A DNA stretch of 64,000 nt from Megascapheus bottae. Its lineage: Eukaryota > Chordata > Mammalia > Rodentia > Geomyidae. The stretch spans positions 3,737,001 through 3,801,000 of the forward strand of contig JANJXV010000049.1 in NCBI GenBank assembly GCA_024803745.1, read 5' to 3'. Within the stretch, counting starts at the first letter, position 1. Every line of letters starts with the position of its first letter. Made by a program: the position numbers and the translations under genes. This document shows, piece by piece, positions 43,998-57,323 of this stretch. Below the pieces are notes generated by a model. That model had not been told where the DNA came from. It searched no databases and saw nothing but the letters and a program-made list of their open reading frames with translations.

Positions 43998-46306
43998 GGA
44001 TTAGGGTAAGTGTTAGGGTTAGGCTTAGGTTTAGGGTTAGTTTTAGGGTAAGGGTAAGGTTTAGGGTTTGGATTAGGGTTTGGGTTACAGTAAGGGTTAG
44101 GGTTAGGGTTAGGGTTAGTATAGGGTTAGGGTTAGGGTAAGGGTAAGGGTTAGGGTTAGGGTTAGGTTTAGGGTTGTGGTTAAGGTTAGGGTTAGGGTTA
44201 GGGTGAGGGTAAGGGTAAGGGTTAGGGTTATGGTTAGGGTTAGGGTATGGGTTAGGGTTAGGGATAGGTTTAGGGTTACGGTAGGGTTAGGGTTAGGGTT
44301 AGGGTAAGGGTATGTGTTAGGTTTAGTGTTACGGTTAGGCTTAGGTTTAGGGTTAACGTTAGGGTAAGGGTAAGGTTTAGAGGTAGGGTTAGGGTTAAGG
44401 TAAGGGTGAGGGTTAGGGTTAGGGTAAGGATTATGGTTAGGGTTAGGGTTAGGGTAGTGGATAGGGTAAGGGTAAGTGTTAGGGTTAGGGTAAGAATAAT
44501 GGTAAGGGTTAGGGTTAGGGTTAGGGTTAGGGTAAGGGTTAGGGTTAGCGTTAGGGTTAGGTTTAGGGTTAGGATTAGGGTAAGGTTATGGGTAAGCGTT
44601 AGGGTTAGGGTTAGGGTTAGTGTTAGGTTTAGGGTTAGGGTTAGGGTAAGGGCAATTGTTAGGGTTAGGGTTAGGGTTAAGTTTAGGGTTAGGGTTAGAG
44701 TTTGGGTTAGGTTTAGGGTTAGAGTTTGGATAAGGGTAAGGGTTAGGGTTAGGGTTAGGGTTAAGGTTTGGGTTAGGGTTAGGGATAGGGTTAGGGTAAG
44801 GTTTAGAGTTAGGCTTAGGGTTAGGTTAAGGGTATGGGTTAGGGTTAGGGTTAGGGTTAGGGTTAAGGTTAGGGTAAGGGTTAGGTTTAGGGTTAGGGTT
44901 AGGGTTAGGGTAAGTGTTAGTGTTAGGGTTAGGGTAAGGGTAAGGGTTAGGGTTCGGCTTAGGTTTAGGGTTAGGGTTACGGTTAGGGTAAGGGTAAGGT
45001 TTAGGGTTAGGGTTAGGGTTAGGGTTAGGGTTAGGGTTAGGGTAAGGGTTAGGATTATGGTTAGGTTTATGGTTAGGATTAGAGTTAGGGGTAGGTTTAG
45101 GGTTAGGGTTAGGGTTAGGATAAGGTTTAGGATTTGGGTTCGGGGTTAAGGTTAGGGTTAGGGTTAGAATTAAGTTTAGGGTTAGGGTTAGGTTAAGGGT
45201 AAGGGTTAGGGTTAGGGTTAGGCTTAAGGTTAGGGTTAGGGTTAGGGTTAGGGTAAGGGTTATGGTTAGGGTTAGGGTAAGGGTTAAGTTTAGGGTTAGG
45301 GTTAGGGTTAGAGTTAGGGTTAGGGTTAGGGTAAGGGTTAGGGGTAGGGTTAGGCTAAGGGTTAAGGTTAGGGTTAGGGTTAAGGTTAGAGTTAGGGGTA
45401 GGTTTAGGGTAAGGGTAAGCTTTAGGGTTAGTGCTATTGTTAAGGTTAGGTTTAGGGTTAGCCTTAGGGTAAGGGTAAGTTTAGGGTTAGGGTTAAGGTA
45501 AGGGTAAGGGTTAGGGTTAGTGTTAGGGTTATGGTTAGGGTAAGGGTTAGGGATAGGTTTAGTGTAAGGGTAAGGTTTCGGGTTAGGGTTGGGGTTAGGG
45601 TCAGGGTTAGGATTTGGTTAAGGGTAAGGGTTTGGGTTAGGGTGAGGGTTAGGGTTAGGGTTAGGGTTAGGGTAAGGTTAAGGGTTAGGGTTAAGGTAGG
45701 GTTAGGGTTAGCGTTAGGGTTAGGGTTAAGGTTAGGGTTAGGGTGAGGCTAAGGGTGAGGGTTAGGGTTAGGTTTAGTGGAAGGGTAAGGTTTCAGGTTA
45801 GGGTTGGATTTAGGGTTAGGGTTAGGGTTAGGGTAAGGGTAAGGGTTAGGGTTAGGGTTAGGATTAGGGTTAGGGTAAGGGTTAGGGTTAGGGTTAGGGT
45901 TAGGTTTAGTGTTAGGGTTAGGGTTAGGGTTAGGTTTAGGGTTAGGGTTAGGGTTAGGGTTAGGTTTAGGGTAAAGATAAGGGATAGGGTTAGGGTTAGG
46001 CTTAGTGTTAGGTTTAGGGTTAGGTTTAGGGTAAGGGTAAGGTTCAGGGATAGGGTTAGGGTTAGGGTTAAAGTTAGGCGTAGGGTTATGGTTAGGGTTA
46101 GGTTTACGGTTAGGGTTAGCGTAAGGGTAAGGTTAAGGGTAAGGGTTAGGGTTAGGGTTAGGGTTAGGTTTAGGGTTACGGTTAGGGTAAGGGTTAAGTT
46201 AGGGTTAGGGTTAGGGTTAGGTTTAGGGGTTAGGGTTAGTGTTAGGGTTAGAGTAAGTGTTAGGGTTAGGGGTTAGGGTTAGTGTTAGGGTTAGGGTAAG
46301 GGTTAG

Positions 46307-47489
46307 GGTTAGTGTTAGGATAAGGTTTAGGGTTAGGATTAGGGTTAGGGTTAGTGTTAGGGTTAGGGTTAGCGTTGGGGTTAAGGTTAGGGTTAGGGTT
46401 AGGGTAAGGGTAAGGATTAGGGTTAGGCTTAGAGTTAGGATTAGGGTTAGGTTTATGGTTAGGGTTATGGTTAGGGTTAGGGTAAGGGTAAGGGTTAGGG
46501 TTAGGATTAGGGTTAGGTGTTAGAGTTAGGGTTAGGGTTAGGTTTAGAGTTAGGGTTCGCGTTAGGTTTAGTGTTTGGGTTAGGGTAAATGTAAAGGTTA
46601 GGGTTCGGGTTAGTGTTAGGTTTACGGTTAGGGTAAGGGTTAGGGTTAGGGTTAGGGAAAGAGCAAGGGTTAGGGTTAGGGAAAGAGCAAGGATAGGGTT
46701 AGGGTTAGGGTTAGATTAAGGATTAGGGTTAGGGTTAGGGTTAGGGTAAGGGTTAGGGTTAGGTTAAGGTTAAGGGTTAGGGTTAGGGTTAGTGGTAGGG
46801 TTACGGATTAGGGTTAGGGTTAGGGTTAGGTTTAGGGTTAGGTTAAAGATAAGGGATAGGGTTAGGGTTAGGGTTACTGTTAGGTTTAGGTTTAGGGTTA
46901 GGGATAGAGTTAGGGTTCGTATTAGGTTTACGATTAGGGTTAGATTAAGAGTTAGTTTTAGGTTTAGGGTTATGGTTAAGGTTACTGTTATTGTTAGGGT
47001 AAGGATAAGGGTTAGGGTTAGGGTGAGGGTTAGGGTTAGGGTAAGTGTTAGGGTTAGGTTTAGGGTTAGGGTTAGTGTTAGGGTAAGGAAAAGGGTTAGG
47101 CTTAAGGTAGGGATAGGGTTAGCGTTAAGGTTAAGGTTATGGTGAGGGTAAGCATAAGGGTTAGGTTTAGGGTTAGGGTTAGGGTTAGGGTAAGGGTAAG
47201 GGTTAGGGTTAGGGTTAGGGTTAGCGTTAGGGTTAGGGTAAGGGTAAGGGTTAGGGTTCAGGTTAGGGTTAGGTTTAGCGTTAGGGTTAGGATTAGGGTA
47301 AGGGTAAGATTTAGGGTTAGGGTTAGGGTTAGGGTTATGGTTACGGTTAGGTTTTGGGTTACGGTAGGGTCAGGGTTAGGGTTAGGGTAAGGGTATGTGT
47401 TAGGGTTAGTGTTAGGGTTAGGCTTAGGGTTAGGGTTAGCGTTAAGGTAAGGGTAAGGGTTATGGTTAGGGTTAGGGTTAGGGTCAGGT
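46307..47489 (+). repeat. G-family block, second 38-kb copy of 8130-9312
   Basis: Keeps the copy-specific GGGTAA(A/C)TG form rather than GCGTAACTG, so it is the positional counterpart of the 8.1-kb block. Paired GGGAAAGAGCAAGG at 46655 and 46679. One TAAGGG unit is missing near 46490. Confidence 0.9.
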
Positions 47490-50400
47490 TTGGTTTAGGG
47501 TTAGGGTTAGGGTAAGGGTATGGGTTAGGGGTTAGGTTTAGGGTAAGGGTAAGGGTTAGGGTTAGGGTAAGGGTAAGGGTTAGGGTTACGGTTAGTGTTA
47601 GGTTTAGGGTTATGGTAAGGGTAAGGGTTAGGGTTAGGGTTAGGGTAGTGGATAAGATAAGATTAAGTGTTAGGGTTAGGGTTAGAATAAGGGTAAGGTT
47701 TACGGTTAGGTTTAGGGTTAAGGTTAAGTTTGGTTTAGGGTTAGGGTTAGGGTTAGGGTTAGGGTTAGTGTTAGGTTTAGGATTAGGGTTAGGGTAAGGG
47801 CAATTGCTAGGGTTAGGGTTAGGGTTAAGGTTAGGTTAGGGTTAGCGTTTTGGTTAGGGTTAGGGTTAGGTTTTGGATAAGGGTAAGGGTTAGGTTAAGG
47901 GTTAGGGTTAAGTTTAGGGTTAGGGTTAGGGTTAGGGTTAGGGTAAGGGTTAGAGTTAGGCTTAGGGTTTGGTTTAGGGTAAGGGTTAGGGTTAGGATTA
48001 GGGTAAGTGTTAGGTTAAGCGTTAGGGTTAGGGGTTAGGTTTAGGGTTAGGGTTAGGGTTAGGGTAAGGGTTAGGTTTAGGGTTAGGGTTAGGGTAAGGG
48101 TAAGGGGTAGGGTTATGGTTAGGGTTAGAGTATGGGTTAGGGTTAGGGGTATGTTTAGGGTTACCGTTAGGTTTAGGCTTATGGTAGGTTTAGGGTTAGG
48201 GTAAGGGTATGTTTTAGAGTTAGTGTTACGGTTAGGCTTAGGGTTAGGGTTAGCGTTGGGGTAAGGGTAAGGTTTAGGTGTAGGGTTAGGGTTAGGTTTA
48301 GGGTAAGGGTTAGGTTTAGGGTTAGGGTTAGGTAAGGGTAAGGGTTAGGGTTGGGGTTAGGCTTAGGGTTAGGGTTAGGGTTATGGTAAGTGTTAGGGTT
48401 AGGGTTAAATAAGGGTAAGGTTTAGGGTTAGGGTTAGGGTTAGGATAAGGTTTAAGGTTAGGGTTAGGGTTAGGGTTAGAGTTAGGGTAAGGGTATGTTT
48501 TAGGGTTAGGGTTAGGGTTAGGATTAGGGTAAGGGTTAGGTTTAGGTTTAGCGTTGGGGTTAAGGTTAGGATTAGGATTAGCGTAAGGGTAAGGATTAGG
48601 GTTAGGGTTAGGTTTTGGGTAAGTGTTAGTGTTAGGGATAGTGTTAGGGTTAGGGTTAGGGTAAGGATAAGGGTTAGGGTTAGGATTAGGGTTAGGTGTT
48701 AGGGTTAGGGTTAGGGTTAGGGTTAGCGTTAGGTTTAGGGTTAGGGTTAGTGGGTTAGGTTTAGGGTTTGGGTAAGGGTAAGTGTAAAGGTTAGGGTTAA
48801 GGTTAGGGATAGGATTAGATTTACGGTTAGGGTAAGGGTAAGGTTTAGGGTTAGGGTGAGGTTAAGGATTAGGTTTAGGGTTAGGGTAAGGGTTAGGTTT
48901 AGAGTTAGGGTTAGTATTAAGTATAGGGTTAGGGTAAGGTCAAGGTTAGGGTTAGGGTTAGGGATATGGTTAGTGTTAGGTGTTATGGTTAGGATTAGGT
49001 TTAGGGTTAGTGTTATTGTAAGGACAAGAGTTAGGGTTAGGGATAGGTTTACGGTTCGGATTAGGTTTACTGTTAGGGTTAGATTAAGGGTTAGGTTTAG
49101 GTTTAGGGTTATGGTTAAAGTTAGGGTTATTGTTAGGTTAAGGGTAAGGGTTAGGGTTAGGGTGAGGGTTAGGTTTAGGGTTAGTGTAAGGATAAGATTT
49201 AGGCTTAAGATAGGGTTAGGGTTAGCGTTAACGTTAGGGTTAGGGTGAGGGTTAGGGTTAGGTTTAGGTTTAGGGTTAGGGTCAGGATAAGGGTAGGTTT
49301 AAGGATAGGGTTAGGTTTAGGGTTAAGGTTAGGGTTAGGGTGAGGGTAAGGGTAAGGGTTAGGGTTAGGTTTTTTGTTAGGGTTAGGGTAAGGGTAAGGG
49401 TTAGAGTTAGGGTTAAGGTTATGGTTAGGGTTAGGTTTAGGGTTAGGGTTAGGGTAATGGTTAGGGTTAGGGTTAGGTTTAGGGTTGGGTTTTAAGGTTA
49501 GGTTTAGGGTTAGGGTAAGGGTAAGGGTTAGGGTTTGGGTTAGGTTAGGGTAAGGGTTAGGGTTAGGGTTAGGGTTAGTGTTAGGTTTAGCGTTAGGGTA
49601 AGGGTAAGGGTTATGATTAGGGTTAAGGTTAGGGTAAGGGTTAGGGTTAGGGTTAGGGTAAGGTTTAGGGTAAGGGTTAGGTTAGGTTTAGGGTAAGGGT
49701 AAGGTTTAGGGTTAGGGTTAGGGTTTGGGTAGGGTAAGGGTAAGGGTTATGTTTAGGGTTATTGTTAGGGTTAGGTAAGGGTTAGGGTAAGTGTAAGAGT
49801 TAGGGTTAGGGTTAGAATTAGGGTTAGGGTTAGGGTTAGGGTAAGGGTAAGTGTTAGGGTTAGGTTTAGGTTTAGATTTAGAGTTAGGGTTAGGGTAAGG
49901 ATAAGGTTAGGGTTAGGGTAAGGGTAAGGTTTATGGTTAGGGTTAGGGTTAGGTTTATGGTAAGGGTAAGGGTTAGGGTTAGGGTACGGGTAAGGGTAAG
50001 GGTTAGGTTTAGGGTTAGGGTAGGGTTGAGATTAGGGTTAGGGTTAGGGTTAGGTTTAGGTTTGGGGTTAGGTTTAGGGTTAGGGTTAGGGGTTAGGTTT
50101 AGGGTTAGGTTTAGGGTTAGGGTTAGGGTTAGGGTAAGGATTAGGGTTAGGGTTAGGGTTTTGGTTAGGGTTAGGGTTAGGGTAAATGTAGGGTTAGGGT
50201 GAGGGTAAGGGTTAAGGTTAGGTATTGAGTTACTGTTAGGGTAAGGCTAAATGTTAGGGTTAGGGTTAGGGTTAGGGTAATGGTTAGGGTAAACGTTAGG
50301 GTTATTTTTAGGGTTAGGTTTAGGGTTAGGATTAGGGTTAGGTTTAGGGTTAGGATTAGGGTTAGTGTTGGGGTAAGGTAATGGCTAGTGTTAGGATTAG

Positions 50401-51224
50401 GGTTAGGGTTAGGGTAAGGGTTAGGGTTAGGGTTAGGGTTAGGTTTAGGTTTAGGGTTATGGTTAGTGTAAGGGTAAGGTTAGGGTTAGGGTTATGGTTA
50501 GGTTTAGGTTGGGGTTAAAGTTAGGGTTAGGATTAGGGTAAGGGTAAGTGTTAGGTTTAAGGTTAGGGTAAGTGTTTGGGTTAGGGTTAGGGTTAGTGAA
50601 AGGGTTAGCGTTAGGGTTAGGGTAAGGTTAAGGGTTTGGGTTAGGGTTAGGGTTAGGTTAAGGGTATGTGTTAGGGTTAGGCTTAGGTTTAGGGTTAGTT
50701 TTAGGGTAAGGGTAAGGGTTAGTGTTAGGGTTAGGGTTAGGTTTAGTGTTGGGGTTAAGGTTAGGGTTAGGGTAAGGGTTAGGTTCAGGGTTAGGTTTAG
50801 GTTTACGGTTAGGGTTAAGTTTAGGGTTAGGGTTAGGGTATGTGTTAGGGTTAGGGTTAGCGTTAGGGTAAGGCTTAGGGTTAGGGTTAAGGTATGGGTA
50901 AGGGTTAGGGTTAGGGTTTGGGTTAGGTTAAGTGTTAGGGTTAGGGTTAGGGTTAGGGATAGAATAAGGGTTAGGGTTAGGTTTAGGGTTAGGGTTAGGG
51001 TAAGGGTTAGGGTTGGGGTTAGGGTTAGGGTTAGGTTTAGGTTTAGGTTAAGGGTTAGGGTTAGGGTTAGGGTTTGGATAAGGTTTAGGGTTAGTGTAAG
51101 GGTTAGCGTTAAGGTTGGGGTAAGGGTAAGGTTTGGGTTAGGGTTAGGGTTAGGTGTAGAGTTAGAATTAGGTTTAGTGTTAGGGTAAGGGTAAGTGTTA
51201 GGTTTAAGGTTAGGGTTAGGGTTA

Positions 51225-51258
<34 letters not shown>

Positions 51259-51753
51259 AAGGGTTAGGGTTAGGATTAGATTTATTGTTAGGGTTAGGCT
51301 TAGCGTTAGGGTAAGTGTAAGGGTTAGCGTTAGGTTTAGGGTTACGTTTAGGGTTAGGGGTTAGGGTTAGGGTTAGGTTGAGGTTTAGGGTTAGGGTAAG
51401 GATAAGAGTTAGGTTTAGGGATAGGGTTAGGGTTCGTGTTAGGTTTAGGGTTATGGTTAGGGTTAGGGTAAGGGTTAGGCTTAGAGTTAGGCTTAGGGTT
51501 AAGGTTAGGGTTAGGGTTAGGGTTAGGGTAAAGGTAAGGGTGAGGGTTAAGTTTAGGGTTATGGTAAGGGTTCGGGTTAGGTTTAGGGTTAGGATAAGGG
51601 TAAGGGTTCGGGTTTAGTTTAGGGTTAAGTTTAGTGTTAGGGTTAGAGTAAGGTTAAGGGTTATGGTTAGGTTTAGGTTAGCGTTAGGGTAAGGTTAAGG
51701 GTTAGTTTTAGGGTTAGGGTTAGGTATAGGGTTAGGATTAGGGTTAGGGTTAG

Positions 51754-52930
51754 GGTTAGGATAAGGTTTAGGGTTAGGGTTAGGGTTAGGGTTAGTGTTA
51801 GGGTTAGGGTTAGCGTTGGGGTTAAGGTTAGGGTTAGGGTTAGGGTGAGGGTAAGGATTAGGGTTAGGCTTAGAGTTAGGATTAGGGTTAGGTTTATGGT
51901 TAGGGTTATGGTTAGGGTTAGGGTAAGGGTAAGGGTTAGGGTTAGGATAAGGGTTAGGTGTTAGAGTTAGGGTTAGGGTTAGGTTTAGAGTTAGGGTTCG
52001 CGTTAGGTTTAGTGTTTGGGTTAGCGTAACTGTAAAGGTTAGGGTTCGGGTTAGTGTTTGGTTTACGGTTAGGGTAAGGGTTAGGGTTAGGGTTAGGGAA
52101 AGAGCAAGGGTTAGGGTTAGGGAAAGAGCAAGGGTAGGGTTAGGGTTAGGGTTAGATTAAGGATTAGGGTTAGGGTTAGGGTTAGGGTAAGGGTTAGGGT
52201 TAGGTTAAGGTTAAGGGTTAGGGTTAGGGTTAGTGGTAGGGTTACGGATTAGGGTTAGGGTTAGGGTTAGGTTTAGGGTTAGGTTAAAGATAAGGGATAG
52301 GGTTAGGGTTAGGGTTACTGTTAGGTTTAGGTTTAGGGTTAGGGATAGAGTTAGGGTTCGTATTAGGTTTACGATTAGGGTTAGATTAAGAGTTAGTTTT
52401 AGGTTTAGGGTTATGGTTAAGGTTACTGTTATTGTTAGGGTAAGGATAAGGGTTAGGGTTAGGGTGAGGGTTAGGGTTAGGGTAAGTGTTAGGGTTAGGT
52501 TTAGGGTTAGGGTTAGTGTTAGGGTAAGGAAAAGGGTTAGGCTTAAGGTAGGGATAGGGTTAGCGTTAAGGTTAAGGTTATGGTGAGGGTAAGCATAAGG
52601 GTTAGGTTTAGGGTTAGGGTTAGGGTTAGGGTAAGGGTAAGGGTTAGGGTTAGGGTTAGGGTTAGCGTTAGGGTTAGGGTAAGGGTAAGGGTTAGGGTTC
52701 AGGTTAGGGTTAGGTTTAGGGTTAGGGTTAGGATTAGGGTAAGGGTAAGATTTAGGGTTAGGGTTAGGGTTAGGGTTATGGTTACGGTTAGGTTTTGGGT
52801 TACGGTAGGGTCAGGGTTAGGGTTAGGGTAAGGGTATGTGTTAGGGTTACTGTTAGGGTTAGGCTTAGGGTTAGGGTTAGCGTTAAGGTAAGGGTAAGGG
52901 TTATGGTTAGGGTTAGGGTTAGGGTCAGGT
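51754..52930 (+). repeat. G-family block, second 38-kb copy of 13577-14759
   Basis: Keeps GCGTAACTG as in the 13.8-kb block. Paired GGGAAAGAGCAAGG at 52096 and 52120. Followed by the same local triplication (to about 53300). Confidence 0.9.
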
Positions 52931-55900
52931 TTGGTTTAGGGTTAGGTAAGGGTTAGGGTTAGGGTAAGGGTATGTGTTAGGATTAGTGTTAGCGTTAGGC
53001 TTAGGGTTAGGGTTAGCGTTAAGGTAAGGGTAAGGGTTATGGTTAGGGTTAGGGTTAGGGTCAGGTTTGGTTTAGGGTTAGGGTTAGGGTTAGGGTTAGA
53101 ATAAGGGTAAGATTTAGGGTTAGGGTTTGGGTTAGGGTTATGGTTACGGTTAGGTTTTGGGTTACGGTAGGGTCAGGGTTAGGGTTAGGGTAAGGGTATG
53201 TGTTAGGGTTAGTGTTAGGGTTAGGCTTAGGGTTAGGGTTAGCGTTAAGGTAAGGGTAAGGGTTATGGTTAGGGTTAGGGTTAGGGTCAGGTTTGGTTTA
53301 GGGTTATGGTTAGGGTTAGGGTTAGGGTAAGGGTATGGGTTAGGGGTTAGGTTTAGGGTAAGGGTAAGGGTTAGGGATAGGGTAAGGGTAAGGGTTAGGG
53401 TTACGGTTAGTGTTAGGTTTAGGGTTATGGTAAGGGTAAGGGTTAGGGTTAGGGTTAGGGTAGTGGATAAGATTAAGTGTTAGGGTTAGGGTTAGAATAA
53501 GGGTAAGGTTTACGGTTAGGTTTAGGGTTAGGGTTAGGGTTAGGGTTAGGGTTAGTGTTAGGTTTAGGATTAGGGTTAGGGTAAGGGCAATTGCTAGGGT
53601 TAGGGTTAGGGTTAAGGTTAGGTTAGGGTTAGCGTTTTGGTTAGGGTTAGGGTTAGGTTTTGGATAAGGTAAGGGTTAGGTTAAGGGTTAGGGTTAAGTT
53701 TAGGGTTAGGGTTAGGGTTAGGGTAAGTGCTAAGGTAAGGATTAGGTTTAGGGTTAGGGTTAGCATTATGTTTAGGGTTAGGGTAGGGGTAAGGTTTAGA
53801 GTTAGGGTTAGGGTTGGGGTTAGGGTTAGGGGTTAGGGTTAGCGTTAGGTTTAGGGTTAGGTTTAGGGTAAGGGTAAGAGTTAGGGTTAGGGATAGGGTT
53901 AGGGTTCGGGTTAGGTTTAGAGTTAGGGTTAGTTTTAGAGTTAGGGTTAGGGTAAGGGTAAGGGTTAGGGTTAGGGTTAGGGTTAGGGTTAAGGTTAGGG
54001 TTAGGTTTATGGTTAGTGTTTGGGGTTAGGGTTAGTGTTAGATTTAGGCTTAGGGTTAGGGTAAGGATAAGAGTTAGGTTTAGGGATAGGTTTAGGGTTA
54101 GGGTTAGGGTAAGGGTTAGGGTTAGGCTTAGGGTTAGGGTTAAGGTTAGGGTTAGGGTTAGGGTGAGCTTAAGGGTTAGGTTTAGGGTTATGGTAAGAGT
54201 AAGGATTAGGTTTAGGTTTAGGGTTAGTTTTAGGGTTAGGGTTAGGGTAAGGATAAGGGTAGGGTTATTGTTAGGGTTAGGGTTAGGTTTGGGTTAAGGT
54301 TAGGGTTATGGTGAGGGTAAAGTTAAGGGTTAGGGTTAGGTTTTTTGGTAGGGTTAAGGTAAGGGTAAGGGTTAGTGTTAGGGTTAGGGTTAGGTTTAGG
54401 TTTAGGATTAGGGTTAGGGTTAGGGTAAGGGTAAGGGTTAGGGTTAAGGTTAGGGTTAGGGTTAGGTTTAGGGTAAGGGTAAGTTTTAGGGTAAGTGTTA
54501 GGGTTAGGTTTAGGGTAAGGGAAAGGGTTAGGCTTAGGGTTAGGGTTAGGTTTAGGTTTAGGGTAAGGGTAAGGGTTAGGGTTAGATTTAGAGTTAGGGT
54601 AAGGGTAAGGGTTAGTGTTACGGTTAGGATTAGGGTTAGGGTAAGGGTAAAGGTTAGTGTTAGGGTTAGGGTTAGGTTTAGGGTTCGGAAGAAGTTTAGA
54701 GTTACGGTTAGTGTAAGGGTAAGGGTTAATGTTAGGGTTAGGGTTAGGGTTAGCGTTAGGCTAAGGGTAAGTGTTAGGGTTAGGGTTAGGGTTAAGGTAA
54801 GAGTAAGGGTTAAGGTTAGGGTTAGGGTTAAGTTTAGGTTTAGGGTAAGGGTTAGGGTTAGGGTTAGGGTAAGGGTAAGGTTTAGGGTTAGGGTAAAGTT
54901 AAGTGTTAGGTTTAGAGTTAGGATTAGGGTTAGCTTTAGGGTTAGGGTAAGGGTAAGTGTTAGGGTTAGGGTTAGTATTAGGGTTAGGTTTATGGTTAGG
55001 GTAAGGGTAAGGGCTAGGGTTAGGGTTAGGGTAAGGTTTAAGGTTAGGGTGAGGGTTAGGGTAGGGGTTAGGGTAAGTGTTAGGGTTAGGGTTAGGGTTA
55101 TGTTAAGGGTAAGGGTAAGGGTTAGGGTTAGGGTTAGGGTTTAGGGCTAGGGTTAGGGTTAGGTTTAGGGTTAGGGGTTAGTGTTAGTCTTAGGGTTAGG
55201 GTAAGGGTTAATGTTAGGGGTTAGGGTTAGTGTTAGGGTTAGGTTAAGGGTTAGGTTTAGGGTTAGGATAAGGGTTAGGGTTACAGTTAGGATAATGGTA
55301 AGTTTTATGCTTACGGTTAGGGTTAGGGTTGGGGTAAGGGTTAGGATTAGGTTTAGCGTTGGGGTTAAATTTAGGGTTAGGGTTAGTGTAAGGGTAACGG
55401 TTAGGGTTAGGGTTAGGTTTTCTGTTCATGTTAGGGTTAGGGTTAGGGTTAGGGTTAGGATTAGGATAAGGGTATGGATTAGGGTTAGGCTTAGGTTTAG
55501 GGTAAGGGTTAGGGTTACGTTTAGGGTAAGGGTAAGTTTTAGGGTTAGGGTTAGGGTTAGGTTTAGGGTAAGGGAAAGGGTTAGGGTTAGTGTAAGGGTA
55601 AACTTTAGTGTTAGGTTTAGGGTTAGGGTTAGGGTAAGGGTAAGGGTAAGGGTTAGGGTTAGGATTAGGGTTAGGGTTAGAGGTTAGGGTTAGGTTCAGG
55701 GTTAGGTTGAGGGTTAGGGTAATGATTAGGGTTAGGCTAAGGGTAAGTGTTAGGTTTAGGATTGGCGTAAGGGTTAGGGATAGGGTTAGTTTTAGGGTAA
55801 GTGTAAGGGTTACTGTTAGTGTTAGGGTTAGGTTTAGGGTTGAGTTTAAGGTTAGGGTTACGGTTAGGGTAAGGGTAAGGTTTAGCTTTGGGGTTAGGGT

Positions 55901-57323
55901 TAGGGTTAGGGTTAGGGTTAAGGTAAGAGTAAGGGTTAGGGTTAGGGTTAAGGTTAGGTTTAGGGTAAGGGTTAGGGTTAGGGTTATGGTTAGGTTAAGG
56001 TTAAGGTTTAGTGTTAGGGTTAGGGTTAGGGTAAGGGTAAGGGTTTAGGTTTGGGTTAGGATTAGGGTTAGGATTAGGGTTAGGGTAAGAGTAAGGGTTA
56101 GGGTTAGGGTTATGGTTAGGGTAAGGGTTAGGGTTAGGGTTAGGGTTAGGGTAGGGTTTAGGGTAAGTGTTAGTGTTAGGGTTAGGGTTAGGATAAGGGT
56201 AAGGGTTAGGGTTAGGGTTAGGGTTAGGTTTAGGTATTAGGGTTAGGGTTAGGGTTAGGGGTTAGGGTTAGTGTTAGGTTTAGGGTAAGGGTTAGGGTTA
56301 GGGATTAGGGTTAGTGTTAGGGTTAGGTTAAGGGTTAGGGTTAGGGTTAAGATAAGGGTTAGGGTTAGGGTTAGGGTTAGAGTTAGGGTCAGGGTAAGGG
56401 TTAGGGTTAAGGTTAGGTTAAGGGTAAGGTTTAGGGTTAATGTAAAGGTAAGTGGTAGGGTTAGAGTTACGGTTAGGGTTAGCTTTAGGGTAAGGGTAAG
56501 GGTAAGTGTTAGGGTTAGGGTTAGGATTAGGGTTAGGTTTACGGTTAGGGTAAGGTTTAAGGTTAGGGTGAGGGTTAGGGTAGGGTTATGGTAAGTGTTA
56601 GGGTTAGGGTTAGGGTTAGGTTAAGGGTAAGGGTTAGGGTTAGGGTTAGGGGTTAGGGCTTGGGTTAGGGTTAGGGTTAGGGGTTAGGGTTAGTCTTAGG
56701 GTTAGGGTAAGGGATAATGTTAGGGGTTAGGGTTAGTGTTAGGGTTAGGTTAAGGGTTAGGGTTATGGTTAAGATAAGGTTTAGGGTTAGGGTTAGAGTT
56801 AGGGTAAGGGTAAGTTTTGGGCTAAGGGTTAGGGTTAGGGTAAGGGTTAGGATTAGGTTTAGAGTTGGGGTTAAAGTTTTGGTTAGGGTTAGCGTAAGGG
56901 TAAGGGTTCGGGTTAGGGTTAGGGTTTCTGTAAGTGTTAGGGTTAGGTTTAGGGTTAGGGTTAGGTTTAGGATAAGGGTAAGGATTAGGGTTAGGGTTAG
57001 GTTTAGGGTAAGGTTAGTGTTATGTTTAGGGGAAGGGTAAGTTTATGGTTAGGGTTAGGGTTAGGGTTAGGGTTAGGTTTAGGGTAAGGGAAAGGGTTAG
57101 GGTTAGGTTTAGGGTAAGGGTAAGATTTATTGTTAGGGTTAGGGTTAGGGTTAGGGTAAGGGTAAGGGTTAGGGTTAGGGTTAGGATTAGGGTTAGGTTT
57201 ACGGTTAGGGCAAGGTTTAGGGTTAGGGTAAGGGTAAGGGTTAGGGTTAGGATTAGGGTAAGGGTAAGGTTTAGGGTTTGGTTAGATTTCGGGTAGGGCA
57301 AGGGTAAGGGTTAGGGTTAGGGT

